From Microvirga sp. VF16 (GTDB lineage: Bacteria; Pseudomonadota; Alphaproteobacteria; Rhizobiales; Beijerinckiaceae), in assembly GCF_016864375.1 (NCBI RefSeq), contig NZ_CP069357.1, forward strand, positions 186,001-250,000: DNA of 64,000 nucleotides, written 5' to 3'. The notes under the pieces were generated by a model that did not search any database, was not told the origin of the DNA, and saw nothing but the letters and a program-made list of their open reading frames with translations. Positions 7,879-17,474 of the stretch are shown one piece after another; within the stretch, counting starts at the first letter, position 1, and every line of letters begins with the position of its first letter. A program made the translations under genes and the position numbers.

Positions 7879-8511
7879 ATGCCACGCACCGATTGGCGCC
7901 TGGAAGGCGAGTGGATCAAGAACTGCAGTTGTGCCTATGGCTGTCCCTGCGACTTCAACGCGCCTCCGACGCAGGGCTATTGCGAGGGCCTGCTCGGGAT
8001 GCGCATCACCAAGGGCCATTTCGGGGACGTCCGGCTCGACGGGCTGAGCTTCTTCGTCACTGTGCATTTCCCGGGGCCGCTGCACGAGGGGAATGGTCAG
8101 GCCCAGCCCATCATCGACGAACGCGCCACCCCCGAGCAGCGTGAGGCGCTTTTCGGCATCCTGTCGGGGCAGAACTCGGCGGAAGGCACTCTCTTCCATA
8201 TCTTCAGCCTGATCGTCACGAAGATGCACGATCCGATCTTCGCGCCCATCGAGGTCCGCTTCGACCAGGAAGCGAGGATTGCGCGGGCGATCATTCCCGG
8301 AGTGCTTGAGACCGAGGTCGAGCCGATCAAGAACCCGGTCACTGGCGCTGACCATCGCATTCAGGTGGTGATGCCGGACGGTTTCGAGCATCGGGCGGGC
8401 GAGATCGCCTCTTCGAACATCCGCAGCTCGGGCGCGATCCGTTTCGAGACCAAGGGTAGCCACAGCACGCTCGCTCATGTGGTGCAGACCCCGGAAGGCG
8501 TTGCCGCCTGA
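7879..8511 (+). CDS. DUF1326 protein
   Basis: 210 residues. Four cysteines at the N-terminus (residues 16, 18, 22, 24 in NCSCAYGCPC) followed by a beta-rich body identify DUF1326 (PF07040). No signal peptide or membrane segment. Function is not established; the Cys cluster suggests metal or thiol chemistry (inference). The ATG at 7879 has a GAGGAGG site; longer frames upstream lack one. The DUF2182 membrane protein follows after 25 bases, a pairing I know from other alphaproteobacteria. Confidence 0.85.
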   Translation: MPRTDWRLEGEWIKNCSCAYGCPCDFNAPPTQGYCEGLLGMRITKGHFGDVRLDGLSFFVTVHFPGPLHEGNGQAQPIIDERATPEQREALFGILSGQNSAEGTLFHIFSLIVTKMHDPIFAPIEVRFDQEARIARAIIPGVLETEVEPIKNPVTGADHRIQVVMPDGFEHRAGEIASSNIRSSGAIRFETKGSHSTLAHVVQTPEGVAA

Positions 8512-8536
8512 CGGCCCGCTGAGTTGAGGTCGCCCA

Positions 8537-9319
8537 GTGTCAGAGACATCGGTTCTTGCATCGGCACTGCGCCGCGACCGTTTGATCGTGATCGGCGGCC
8601 TGCTCGGCGTTGTCGCGCTGTCGTGGCTCTATCTTTTCCGGCGCACCGGCATGGACATGCAGGCCATGGGTGACATGGCCATGCCGATGGCGCCCATGCC
8701 GTGGTCACCGGGCTATTTTGCGTTGATCGTGGCCATGTGGATCGTGATGATGGCGGCGATGATGCTGCCGAGCGCCGCGCCGGTCATCCTGCTCTACGCC
8801 ACGATCGCGCGTCGGCGCAGGCAGCAGGGCGCGGCGGCACCAGCCGCCGGCCTCTTCGCCCTTGGCTATGTCGTGGTGTGGGCTGTCTTCGGCCTCCTGG
8901 CGGCCACGCTGCAATGGGGGCTGGACGCGGCGCTGCTGCTGTCGCCCCTGATGGCGACGACCAGCGTCGCGGTCGCCGGTCTCGTGCTCGTCGCGGCCGG
9001 TCTCTACCAGTGGACCCCGCTCAAGCAGGCCTGCCTGCGGCAGTGCCGCTCCCCGCTTGACTTCCTCCTCGGCGACTGGCGCGAGGGCTCTCGCGGCGCC
9101 GTGGCGATGGGGACCCGTCACGGCCTGTTCTGCCTCGGTTGCTGCTGGATGCTGATGCTTTTGCTCTTCGTCGGCGGCGTCATGAACCTGCTCTGGATTG
9201 CGGTGCTCGCGCTCTTCGTCCTGATCGAGAAGGCGGCGCCGGGGGGGCACTGGATCGGCCGCGCAGCCGGAGCCGTGCTGACGGCTTGGGGCGGCGCCGC
9301 TTTGCTGTCGCTAGCCTGA
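8537..9319 (+). CDS. DUF2182 predicted metal-binding integral membrane protein
   Basis: 260 residues with about seven membrane segments. A Met-rich first periplasmic loop (MDMQAMGDMAMPMAPMP, near residues 40-56), MMAAMMLPSAAP in the next segment, and the QWTPLKQACLRQCRSP and GLFCLGCCWMLM motifs are typical of DUF2182 (PF09948). Met and Cys residues suggest soft-metal binding such as copper, but this is inference. Probably co-transcribed with the DUF1326 gene. A dispersed R1 repeat begins 2 bases after the stop. Confidence 0.85.
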   Translation: MSETSVLASALRRDRLIVIGGLLGVVALSWLYLFRRTGMDMQAMGDMAMPMAPMPWSPGYFALIVAMWIVMMAAMMLPSAAPVILLYATIARRRRQQGAAAPAAGLFALGYVVVWAVFGLLAATLQWGLDAALLLSPLMATTSVAVAGLVLVAAGLYQWTPLKQACLRQCRSPLDFLLGDWREGSRGAVAMGTRHGLFCLGCCWMLMLLLFVGGVMNLLWIAVLALFVLIEKAAPGGHWIGRAAGAVLTAWGGAALLSLA

Positions 9320-9320
9320 C

Positions 9321-9470
9321 GGAGAGCATGAGGAAAGGTGGGGCGGCGTCTGCAGCTGCTCGGTGGCAAGAGGTTCGTGTCAGAACGAACAGCGTTGGCG
9401 GCCGTGGTCGTCCCCTTTCAGATCTCAGCCGGCCGATCGACTGCCCCGACAGGAAACCTCATGCTCCCCT
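9321..9470 (-). repeat. Dispersed element, family R1, inverted copy
   Basis: Starts GGAGAGCATGAGG and ends with CCTCATGCTCCCC, giving terminal inverted repeats. Its interior, read in reverse, matches the R1 copies at 18180 and 39961 through AGCGATTGGCGGCCGTGAC-like and ATCTCAGC-like blocks. It begins immediately after the DUF2182 stop codon and carries no gene. Confidence 0.75.
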
Positions 9471-9697
9471 GATGACACTATCGCTTCGACCACCACGCTT
9501 TCGCGTATTTCGCGGCGCGGCCGGCGCCCATCACCGTCAAACCCGCGCTCGCCGGCGTATCGGTCGACCAGGTTCCGAAACCGGAGTAGATTTTTGAGCA
9601 CCAGACGATCTGTTGGGCGCGGCTGTACCTGGTGTGGTGAGCTTGGAAGCGCCACAGATGAGCATCTCGGCTCCCGCCGGTCAGAAGGAGACAGGCC

Positions 9698-10531
9698 ATG
9701 GAGATGCACGAGGTTTCGGGGGGTGGCGGACTACGCCTGCATGTTCGCGAATGGGGCCCGAAGAGCGGACCAGCGATCCTGTTCATCCACGGCTGGTCGC
9801 AGAGCCATCTGTGCTGGAAAATGCAGTGGGAGAGCGCACTTGCCGACGAGTTTCGCCTCGTCGCCTTTGATTGTCGCGGACATGGAATGACGCAAGCGCC
9901 CCTTGAATCTGAACATTATGCAAGCCCCCAGCTCTGGGCGGATGATCTCTGGTGCATCATCGATCAGCTGCAACTGGCTCGGCCCGTCCTGGTCGGTTGG
10001 TCTTATGGAGGATATGTCATCTGTGATTACCTGCGGAGCCACGGCGATACGGCCATCGCTGGCATCAACTTTGTTGCCGGGGCCGTCACGCTCAACCAGG
10101 CGGCGTTCGGAACGCTCATCGGACCGGGATTCCTCAACCATGTCCCGGGAGCAACGGCCGAGGACCTACCGACCAACATCGCGGCGATCCGCAGCTTTGT
10201 GCACGCATGCGTGGCACACCCACTGTCCGAGGAGGAGATCGAGACGGCTCTTTGCTGGAATATGATTGTACCGCCCAAGGTCCGTCTGGCCCTGGTGACG
10301 CGCGACTTGAATAACGACGACGTTCTACGCGGGCTGACGGCCCCGGTCCTGATCAGCCAAGGCCGATCCGATACCGTGGTGCTTCCAGCCATGAGCGAGC
10401 ACGTGCTCCGGACATGCGCCGGGGCCGCTGCCTCATGGTACGAGTCCATCGGGCATCTCCCGTTTCTGGAGGCGCCCGACCGCTTCAATCGGGAGCTGAC
10501 AGAGTTCGCGCGGTATACGGCCTCTCGTTGA
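9698..10531 (+). CDS. Alpha/beta-fold hydrolase
   Basis: 277 residues, no signal peptide. The oxyanion/HG motif is FIHGWSQS, the nucleophile elbow is GWSYGG (Ser near residue 102), the acid lies in ISQGRSDTVV and the catalytic His in SIGHLPFLEAP. This arrangement fits single-domain esterases, haloperoxidase-like enzymes or epoxide-hydrolase relatives; the substrate cannot be read from sequence. An AAGGAG site lies upstream. It is an orphan gene with repeats on both sides. Confidence 0.88.
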   Translation: MEMHEVSGGGGLRLHVREWGPKSGPAILFIHGWSQSHLCWKMQWESALADEFRLVAFDCRGHGMTQAPLESEHYASPQLWADDLWCIIDQLQLARPVLVGWSYGGYVICDYLRSHGDTAIAGINFVAGAVTLNQAAFGTLIGPGFLNHVPGATAEDLPTNIAAIRSFVHACVAHPLSEEEIETALCWNMIVPPKVRLALVTRDLNNDDVLRGLTAPVLISQGRSDTVVLPAMSEHVLRTCAGAAASWYESIGHLPFLEAPDRFNRELTEFARYTASR

Positions 10532-10558
10532 TCTGTGACGGCCAAATTGCCCGGATCA

Positions 10559-10700
10559 GGGGAGCATAAGGATCTGTGGGGCGCCCAATAATGAATCAGT
10601 TTCAGGAGCCCGCCATCTCAACACGGTTATCTGCCCATCAATGACAGCTGCCCTCAGGCGCTCCACATAGCTGCCCCAACACAAAACCTCATGCTCTCCT
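10559..10700 (-). repeat. Dispersed element, family R2
   Basis: Bounded by GGAGCATAAGG..TGTGGGGC and, inverted, GCCCCAACACAAAACCTCAT. The interior shares TTCAGGAG, CGCCCATC, GCCCATCAA and GCTGCCCTCA blocks in the same order with the reverse complement of the copy at 32618. 142 bases, non-coding, 27 bases after the hydrolase stop. Confidence 0.7.
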
Positions 10701-10889
10701 AAATCGGCTCGGAAACATTGACCCCTGTCAGAATGAGCGCAACCTGTTGATGATGCGAAACAAACGTCAACAACAGAGGGATCACAGTCCGCGCCGGTCG
10801 TGACCCTCCCGGTCTGAGCAAAAACCGAAAGCTCCGCAGAAGTTTAGGCCCAGCACGCGGCAGGGTCTGAGTTCGAGGCCGGATGGCAC

Positions 10890-10989
10890 TTTGGCAAATG
10901 AAGGTGTCCAGCAGCTTTGTTTCGTTTGGCTCGAAACGTTGTGCAGCCAGCCTGTTACCAAACTGCCCCACAGTTCCTCGTGCTCTCCA
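10890..10989. repeat. Dispersed element, family R3 (one end)
   Basis: About 100 bases align with 20403-20497: TTGGCAAA, AGGTGTCC, CAGCC, AAACTGCCCCACAG and CCTCGTGCTCTCC in order. It ends in the same CCTCrTGCTCTCC motif as R1 and R2. No opposite end was found, so both copies may be partial. Confidence 0.65.
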
Positions 10990-11592
10990 CTTAGGGATGG
11001 CGATAGGAACTTCATCAAACTGGGCAAGCCCACCGGCCGGTCGTGGGCACAACAGGGCATTCATCCGAAGACCTAACGGATCTTAAGGCTCATTTCTTGC
11101 GTACCGAGAAAGAGTAACTGGCGAATAGCGTGTATTCGCACTGACCTCGCCTCACCTTATGTTCCTTCTCGGTGGTGCCTGGAGCGGGATCACCCAGCCC
11201 ATTTCGCGGCTTTGGAGAAGATCAATGTTTGCGCCGAGATGCCCTAATGTTCGCGCATATTGCCAGCCGGGAGCTGGCCCAAGGCGGGCTAGCGCAATCC
11301 GGAGAGTGCTCCTTGACACCGCCGACACGAACGATGACCTCCACGAGCCAGGCCCCGGCGATGGAGGCGGCAGCCATTTCTTGGGAGCACATCTAAACGT
11401 GAACCTGCCGCGCTTGAGCTGCGATGTGGCTCGCAAAGAGGACATACACCCCGCGCCACTCCGTCATTCGCTTGGTACGCCACTGTGTCTCCTGAAGGTG
11501 CGAACACATGAAGATACAAATCAGCGATGGATCGAAACATCACCAATACAAACGCCATCTTCAATGGACGCGAAGGGCGGGAGGATTTTCAA
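10990..11592. other. Non-coding stretch before the cupin gene
   Basis: Several open frames on both strands, none with family motifs or good ribosome sites. I see no supported gene. Confidence 0.5.
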
Positions 11593-12015
11593 ATGAAAGC
11601 AACTCGACTTATTACGGCAGCGGTGCTGTTCGTCGGAAGCGGATTGGCGCTGCAGCTCGCGCAGGCCCAGCAGCCAGAAAACCAAGTGGCACGGCCTTCA
11701 GGCCTCGGGCGGACCGAGGTCCTGCGGCACGATCTTGGCCAGCCCGGACGCGAGGTCATCCAGGTGCGGGTCGATTTCGCCCCGGGGGCGGCCTTCGGCA
11801 TGCACACGCATCCGGGTGAGGAGATCGCCTATGTCCTCGAAGGCTTGCTGGAGTATCAGTTCGAGGGTAAGCCCCCGGTCACGCTCAAAGCCGGAGACTC
11901 CTTGTTCATCCCAGCTGGGACACCCCACGCGGCCAGGAACGTCGGCAGCGGCAATGCGGCGGAGCTCGCTACGTACTTGGTCGAGAAAGACAAGCCACTC
12001 GTGGTGGTCAAGTGA
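11593..12015 (+). CDS. Secreted cupin-domain protein
   Basis: 140 residues. A Sec signal peptide (MKATRLITAAVLFVGSG, cleavage after AQA near residue 26) precedes a single cupin barrel. Motif 1 gives GMHTHPGEEIAYVLEG (metal-binding His, His, Glu) and motif 2 gives LKAGDSLFIPAGTPHAARN (final His). Likely a periplasmic metal-dependent cupin; reaction unknown. The ATG at 11593 with GGGAGG upstream is chosen over the in-frame ATG at 11527, because it begins the signal peptide. Confidence 0.87.
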   Translation: MKATRLITAAVLFVGSGLALQLAQAQQPENQVARPSGLGRTEVLRHDLGQPGREVIQVRVDFAPGAAFGMHTHPGEEIAYVLEGLLEYQFEGKPPVTLKAGDSLFIPAGTPHAARNVGSGNAAELATYLVEKDKPLVVVK

Positions 12016-12367
12016 GCGATGCGACGCCACACGCTGGCCGCTGCACGTAATCTGTGATTTCCGTCACAGCCTGAAACGACTGGACATTAGATAATCGCTC
12101 TTGCGAGACAGCAAGAAGGCCATAGCACTTTCCTTCGGCTCCGGCCCTCATCGTGGCTGACCGCTGGAGGTACCTTGGGGCAGATGCGTTTCTGGCGCCA
12201 TTTCGATCCTGTTGGCTGAAGCGTCGAGAGTCCTGATCCTTGTCGACGCTTCGGCTGCCACTGGTTCCAGGCAGTCGGACCACCCGTTGCGCTCGTTTCG
12301 GCCAGTGACACTTGGGTGCCTAGCGCGGAACCCGCATGGTCTGCGTTCATCATAGAGGAAAAGACTG
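12016..12367. other. Intergenic region upstream of the metal efflux pair
   Basis: No supported gene on either strand. It should contain the promoter of the RND operon, but I cannot point to a convincing operator. Confidence 0.45.
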
Positions 12368-13711
12368 ATGCTGCGCTCCGTTTTTGTTCTGATTGCTGCG
12401 GTCAGCGGTTTGGCTTTTGCGGCTCTCGTGCCACAGGCCCCCGAGACGGTGCGCGACCTGCTTGCGAAAGCCAACGTCAGCACCGCGTTTCAGGCCAGGG
12501 CTGAAGACAAACATGATGCTGTGTCATCGGCCACCGCCGACAGTGACGGGCATGGCCATGAACACGGCGACGAACACGGCGCCGGGGGACAAGAAGGGCC
12601 TGAAGGCGTCGTCCAGATGACCCCTGAGCGCGTCGCTGCGGCAAAGATCGAGGTCGCTACGATCGACAAGGGGGTGCTCGCGCGCCGCCTGACCGTCCCG
12701 GGTTCGGTCATCCCGGATCCTGACCGGATCGCCCATATCGCGGCAAGAGTCGTCGGAACCGTCGCAGAACTGAACAAGCGTCTTGGTGATATTGTCGCAA
12801 AGGGTGAGACGATTGCGGTCCTCGACAGCCGGGAGGTCGCCGAGGCCAGGAGCGAACTGCTGTCGGCGCTCGTGAACCTGGAGCTCCAAACGACCCTCTT
12901 TGAACGCGAACAGTCCCTCTGGGACAAGAAGATCTCCGCCGAACAGCAGTACCTGAAGGTTCGCAATAGCTTCGCGGAAGCGCAGTTGCGGGTCGATCTC
13001 GCTCACCAGAAGCTGACCGCACTTGGCCTTTCAGATAAGGAGATTGCTGCGGTGGGAAGTCCCGTTGCACCCGTCAAGCAAGCCTCGTTTGGGCCGCAGG
13101 TCGCGACGCGCCCGAACAAATTGCAGCGTTATGAGCTGCGCTCCCCGATCGCAGGACGCGTGGTTGAGCGCAGGGTCGATCTAGGCGCGCCGGTCGGTGG
13201 CGAGGACCAGGAGAAGGAAGTCTATGTCATCGCCGATCTTTCGTCAGTCTGGGTCGAGCTCTCCATTCCGACGGGGGATCTCCCCCAGGTTCGAGAGGGA
13301 CAAGCCGTCCAGATTATCACGACCCATGACGGGCCGAGCGCTGAGGCACGCATCGTCTTCGTCAGTCCTTTGCTGAACCAGGATACGCGCTCAGCCCGCG
13401 TGATTGCGTCCCTCGACAACAAGGATCTGACTTGGCGGCCTGGCTCTTATGTGACAGCCCACATCACCGTCGAGGAGCAGCCAGTCAACCTACGGCTTCC
13501 CCGCTCAGCACTCCAGACCATTAATGGCGAGCAGGTCGTCTTCGTCCGCACCGAAGCAGGTTTCGAGAAGCGGGAGGTGGTGCTCGGTAAGGGCGACGAC
13601 ACGTCGGTCGAGGTCACCTCTGGGTTGGACCCCGGCGAGCAGGTCGCGGTGGCCAACACGTTTGTCCTGAAAGCGGAACTCGGCAAGGCCGAGGCCGAGC
13701 ACAGTCACTGA
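12368..13711 (+). CDS. RND efflux periplasmic adaptor, CzcB/CnrB-like
   Basis: 447 residues. A hydrophobic N-terminus acts as signal or anchor. Residues ~58-75 form a His-rich stretch (DGHGHEHGDEHG) that likely binds metal. Then come a barrel-sandwich half, a coiled-coil hairpin (residues ~155-210, ELLSALVNLELQTTLFERE region), the second lipoyl half (ELRSPIAGRVVERRVDLGAP) and a beta-barrel domain (LSSVWVELSIP). This is the membrane-fusion protein linking the RND pump to an outer-membrane channel. It is followed after 9 bases by the pump. The outer-membrane factor gene is not present here. Confidence 0.9.
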   Translation: MLRSVFVLIAAVSGLAFAALVPQAPETVRDLLAKANVSTAFQARAEDKHDAVSSATADSDGHGHEHGDEHGAGGQEGPEGVVQMTPERVAAAKIEVATIDKGVLARRLTVPGSVIPDPDRIAHIAARVVGTVAELNKRLGDIVAKGETIAVLDSREVAEARSELLSALVNLELQTTLFEREQSLWDKKISAEQQYLKVRNSFAEAQLRVDLAHQKLTALGLSDKEIAAVGSPVAPVKQASFGPQVATRPNKLQRYELRSPIAGRVVERRVDLGAPVGGEDQEKEVYVIADLSSVWVELSIPTGDLPQVREGQAVQIITTHDGPSAEARIVFVSPLLNQDTRSARVIASLDNKDLTWRPGSYVTAHITVEEQPVNLRLPRSALQTINGEQVVFVRTEAGFEKREVVLGKGDDTSVEVTSGLDPGEQVAVANTFVLKAELGKAEAEHSH

Positions 13712-13720
13712 GGTCACGCC

Positions 13721-16700
13721 ATGATCAGCCACATCATCGACTTCTCGGTCCGGCAACGCTGGCTCGTCCTCCTGCTGTCGCTTCTCGCGATCACCCTTGG
13801 TGGCTGGTCGCTCACAAAGCTGCCCATCGATGCCGTTCCTGACATCACAAACAACCAGGTTCAGGTGAATGCGGTTGTGTCCTCGCTCTCACCGTTCGAT
13901 GTCGAGAAGCAGGTCACCTATCCAATCGAGACGGCGCTCGCCGGCATCCCAGGTCTCGAATATACTCGCTCACTTTCCCGCAATGGCTTTGCCCAGGTCA
14001 CGGCCGTTTTCAGCGAATCGACCGATCTCTACTTCGCGCGAGCACAGGTCAACGAACGCCTGAGCGAGACCAAGAACAATCTGCCTCCCGGCGCTGAGGT
14101 TCACATGGGACCGATCTCGACCGGCCTTGGCGAGATTTACATGTGGACCGTTGCCTACCGCAAGCCAGGCCAAGGCGCGCCGGTGCTGGATGGTCAGACT
14201 GGCTGGCAGTCGGACGGCAGTTATCTCACCCCTGAGGGACAGCGGCTGCGCAATAACTTTGAGCGCGCCTCGTACCTGCGAACGGTGCAAGACTGGATCA
14301 TCGGCCCGCAGCTCAAGACCGTGCATGGTGTGGCCGGGGTCGATGTGATCGGCGGTTATAAGAAGCAGTATCACGTTCAGCCTGACTCCGCGAGGCTCAA
14401 CGCACTTGGATTATCCTTCAAGGATCTGGCCGAAGCGATTGAGAGCAACAACCAGAACCGCGGCGCCGGCTATCTCGAGCGCAACGGTGAGGGCTACGTC
14501 GTGCGCTCGGCCGGTCGTCTCGAGAGCATGGAGGAGATTGGCAACGTCGTCGTGGTGACGCGGGGCGGAGTGCCCGTTCGGATTAAGGACATCGCCAGCG
14601 TCGGGATCGGTCGCGAGCTGCGCACGGGCTCAGCATCCGCGAACGGCGAGGAGGTAGTCCTCGGCACGGCGCTGATGCTGATCGGCGGCAACAGCCGCAC
14701 GGTTGCGGCCGCGGTCGACGCGAAGATGAAGGAGATTGCTCGCACTCTGCCGCCGGGTGTTGAGGCTAAGACGGTTCTGAACCGAACCTTGCTCGTTGAC
14801 GCCACCGTCAAAACGGTGGCGAAGAATTTGGCTGAGGGCGCACTGCTTGTCGTTGTGGTCCTCTTTCTTCTGCTCGGCAACATCCGCGCTGCCATCATCA
14901 CGGCGCTCGTCATTCCGGTCGCCATGCTGATGACGGTGACCGGCATGGTTCAGGGAAAGATCAGCGCCAACCTCATGAGCTTGGGAGCACTCGACTTTGG
15001 ACTCATCGTCGACGGCGCTGTCATCATCGCTGAGAACTCGCTGCGACACTTGGCCGAGCGCCAGCACGAACTCGGCAGGCAGCTCACCCTCGACGAGCGC
15101 CTTCAAACCGTGCGGCGTTCAGCGGAGGAGATGGTGAAGCCCTCCGTCTATGGGCAAGCAATCATCATTCTCGTCTACGTACCGCTCCTCGCCTTCACGG
15201 GAGTCGAAGGCAAGATGTTCGCACCGATGGCCCTGACGGTCATCATCGCGCTCGTCGCAGCCTTCATCCTATCCCTCACCTTCGTGCCGGCGTTGATTTC
15301 GATCGTCATCAAGGGCCGGGTGCAGGAGAAGGAAAATCTCATCGTGCGGGTTCTCAAGACGCTCTACCGGCCGTTTCTGGACGGGGTAGTCCGCCGGCCG
15401 GGGCCAGTGATCGCTACGGCGCTGCTGCTGTTCATCGGCGCGACCGTGCTCTTCAACCGCTTGGGGCAGGAGTTCATCCCGCAACTGGATGAGAAAAACA
15501 TTGCGATGCATGCCGTGCGGATACCGTCGACGTCGCTATCGCAGTCGCAAGACCTGCAGCTCTCTATCGAGAAAGCGGTGAGCACATTCCCGCAAGTGGC
15601 CTTCGTCTTCTCGAAAACCGGTACGGCGGAGGTTGCCGCCGACCCAATGCCGGTCAACGTCTCCGATAACTTCATCATTCTCAAACCCCGCGAGGAGTGG
15701 CCCGATCCAGACCTGCCCAAGGAGAAGCTGATTGCAGAAATTCAGGCTGCCGTCGGCACGGTCGCGGGCAACAACTACGAGTTCACGCAGCCTATCCAGA
15801 TGCGGTTCAACGAGCTTTTGGCCGGCACCCGCGGCGATCTGGCTGTCAAGGTATTCGGGGAGGAGTTCGACGCGATGCTACCGGCGGCAAACCAAATTGC
15901 CGGTATCCTCCGCGGTGTTCAAGGCGCCGAAGACGTCAAGGTCGAGCAGGTCACAGGCTTGCCCTTTCTGGACATCCGCATTGAGAAGGCGGAGATCGCC
16001 CGCCTTGGCCTGAGCCACGCCGCGGTGCAGGACGTGGTTGGTGCCGCCATTGGTGGCCGTGAAGCCGGTGTCCTCTTCGAAGGCGATCGTCGCTTTGACA
16101 TCGTCGTTCGCCTTCCTGACGCCGTTCGCGATGACCTGGAGGGGCTCAAGAACCTGCCGGTGCCGCTATCAGTGCGTGTGAACGCCGCGGTTCCGCTGAA
16201 GCAAGTCGCGAGTTTCTCCTTCTCAGAAGGCCCGAACCAGATCAGCCGCGAGAACGGAAAGCGGCGTATTGTCGTGACCGCTAACGTGCGGGGGCGTGAT
16301 ATAGCCTCGGTCGTAGCAGAGGCGCAGGCCAAGGTGGCCGCCGGGGTCAAGCTGCCAGCCGGATCCTGGATCACCTGGGGGGGACAGTTCGAGAACCTCG
16401 CGGCCGCCAGTCAGCGCCTCATGATCGTGGTGCCCGGCGGCTTTTTCCTGATCTTCCTCCTGCTCTACTCGGCTCTGGGCTCGCCGCGCGACGCGCTGCT
16501 CGTGTTCAGCGCGGTCCCGCTCGCTCTGACGGGCGGCGTTGCAGCGCTCTGGCTGCGCGACATGAGCTTCTCCGTTTCGGCAGCCGTCGGGTTTATCGCC
16601 CTGTCCGGCGTGGCGGTGCTGAACGGCCTCGTGATGCTCACCTTCATCAAGCAGCTCGTCGCGGAGGGCCGTCCCATCACGGATGCGATCATTGAGGGGG

Positions 16701-16990
16701 CGCTCACGCGGCTACGGCCGGTCGTGATGACGGCGCTGGTCGCGTCGCTGGGTTTCGTGCCGATGGCGCTCGCAACTGGAACAGGGGCGGAGGTGCAGAA
16801 GCCCTTGGCAACGGTCGTCATCGGCGGCCTGATAAGTGCGACCTTGCTGACCCTCCTCGTTCTGCCGGCCCTTTACGCCCGTTTTGCTGGGCAGGCGGCC
16901 AAGGCGAAGCACGCACTGACTGAGGCACCTGATCAGGCGGCTGCCTCGTCAAAGGCTATAGCGATTCCGTTCCGAGAAGCGGCTGAATGA
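13721..16990 (+). CDS. Heavy-metal RND efflux pump, CzcA/CnrA type
   Basis: 1089 residues, full length for HME-RND pumps, with 12 membrane segments and two large periplasmic loops. Segment 4 reads LDFGLIVDGAVIIAEN, giving the Asp-Asp-Glu proton-relay pattern of CzcA, CnrA and NccA (Co, Zn, Cd, Ni). The Cu/Ag pump CusA instead has a single Asp and a Glu there. The start region (HIIDFSVRQRW and PIDAVPDITNNQVQV) is canonical. Divalent-cation export is therefore favoured over copper; the exact metal is inferred. No frameshift is seen. Confidence 0.92.
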   Translation: MISHIIDFSVRQRWLVLLLSLLAITLGGWSLTKLPIDAVPDITNNQVQVNAVVSSLSPFDVEKQVTYPIETALAGIPGLEYTRSLSRNGFAQVTAVFSESTDLYFARAQVNERLSETKNNLPPGAEVHMGPISTGLGEIYMWTVAYRKPGQGAPVLDGQTGWQSDGSYLTPEGQRLRNNFERASYLRTVQDWIIGPQLKTVHGVAGVDVIGGYKKQYHVQPDSARLNALGLSFKDLAEAIESNNQNRGAGYLERNGEGYVVRSAGRLESMEEIGNVVVVTRGGVPVRIKDIASVGIGRELRTGSASANGEEVVLGTALMLIGGNSRTVAAAVDAKMKEIARTLPPGVEAKTVLNRTLLVDATVKTVAKNLAEGALLVVVVLFLLLGNIRAAIITALVIPVAMLMTVTGMVQGKISANLMSLGALDFGLIVDGAVIIAENSLRHLAERQHELGRQLTLDERLQTVRRSAEEMVKPSVYGQAIIILVYVPLLAFTGVEGKMFAPMALTVIIALVAAFILSLTFVPALISIVIKGRVQEKENLIVRVLKTLYRPFLDGVVRRPGPVIATALLLFIGATVLFNRLGQEFIPQLDEKNIAMHAVRIPSTSLSQSQDLQLSIEKAVSTFPQVAFVFSKTGTAEVAADPMPVNVSDNFIILKPREEWPDPDLPKEKLIAEIQAAVGTVAGNNYEFTQPIQMRFNELLAGTRGDLAVKVFGEEFDAMLPAANQIAGILRGVQGAEDVKVEQVTGLPFLDIRIEKAEIARLGLSHAAVQDVVGAAIGGREAGVLFEGDRRFDIVVRLPDAVRDDLEGLKNLPVPLSVRVNAAVPLKQVASFSFSEGPNQISRENGKRRIVVTANVRGRDIASVVAEAQAKVAAGVKLPAGSWITWGGQFENLAAASQRLMIVVPGGFFLIFLLLYSALGSPRDALLVFSAVPLALTGGVAALWLRDMSFSVSAAVGFIALSGVAVLNGLVMLTFIKQLVAEGRPITDAIIEGALTRLRPVVMTALVASLGFVPMALATGTGAEVQKPLATVVIGGLISATLLTLLVLPALYARFAGQAAKAKHALTEAPDQAAASSKAIAIPFREAAE

Positions 16991-17048
16991 TGATGGCAGC
17001 GAGCCATGCAGGAGTCCCTTGAGATGTTGATGTTGAGGATGCGGCCCA

Positions 17049-17268
17049 GGTGGGCAAAGGCTCCGCCCGAGGTACGTCGCATGCCTCGATATCGGTCGGC
17101 GGGGTGCTCTCTACACCGAGGGCTGGGACCGTCAGGTGCGGCTGACGCACGCGAAAGGCAAGGCTCAGAAGCGGGAGATCAACACCGTGGGTCTATCTGC
17201 CGGCGGCTGATCGCAAGGCGGCCTTTGCCGTCGCCAACCCGGATTATGTGATCGTTCCCGGACGCTGA
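17049..17268 (+). pseudogene. C-terminal fragment of an unknown protein, frameshifted
   Basis: One frame reads SISVGGVLYTEGWDRQVRLT and on to REINTV; a one-base shift then gives VYLPAADRKAAFAVANPDYV up to a TGA at 17266-17268. Together this looks like the decayed C-terminus of one protein. I do not recognise the family. It lies between the RND pump and a hairpin. Confidence 0.45.
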
Positions 17269-17301
17269 CAGCCCTCCCCGCACCAACGTTGGGGAGGGCT
17301 G
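17269..17301 (+). terminator. GC-rich hairpin, possible terminator
   Basis: Perfect 11-base arms (CAGCCCTCCCC and its complement at 17291-17301) around an 11-base loop. No T-run follows on the plus strand, so it is either a weak terminator or an mRNA 3' end stabiliser for the efflux operon. Confidence 0.5.
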
Positions 17302-17474
17302 AGAAACCCAAGCCTCAGCAAGCGTTCGACTGTCCAATGGTGCAATCTGTTCGCTCAATCTTGGTCCTGTTTCCTGGCCCAGGATGGCTGCAAGAATGAC
17401 TCAATTTCAATCGGTTCTCGCCGATTGCAACATCCCTCAGACACAGGCTGTGCACCGGCCTTATGGAGAGTAAA

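Noticed and set aside
11159..11592. Open frames before the cupin gene as an N-terminal domain or separate gene
   Set aside because: No motifs, and a signal peptide plus ribosome site define the cupin start at 11593.
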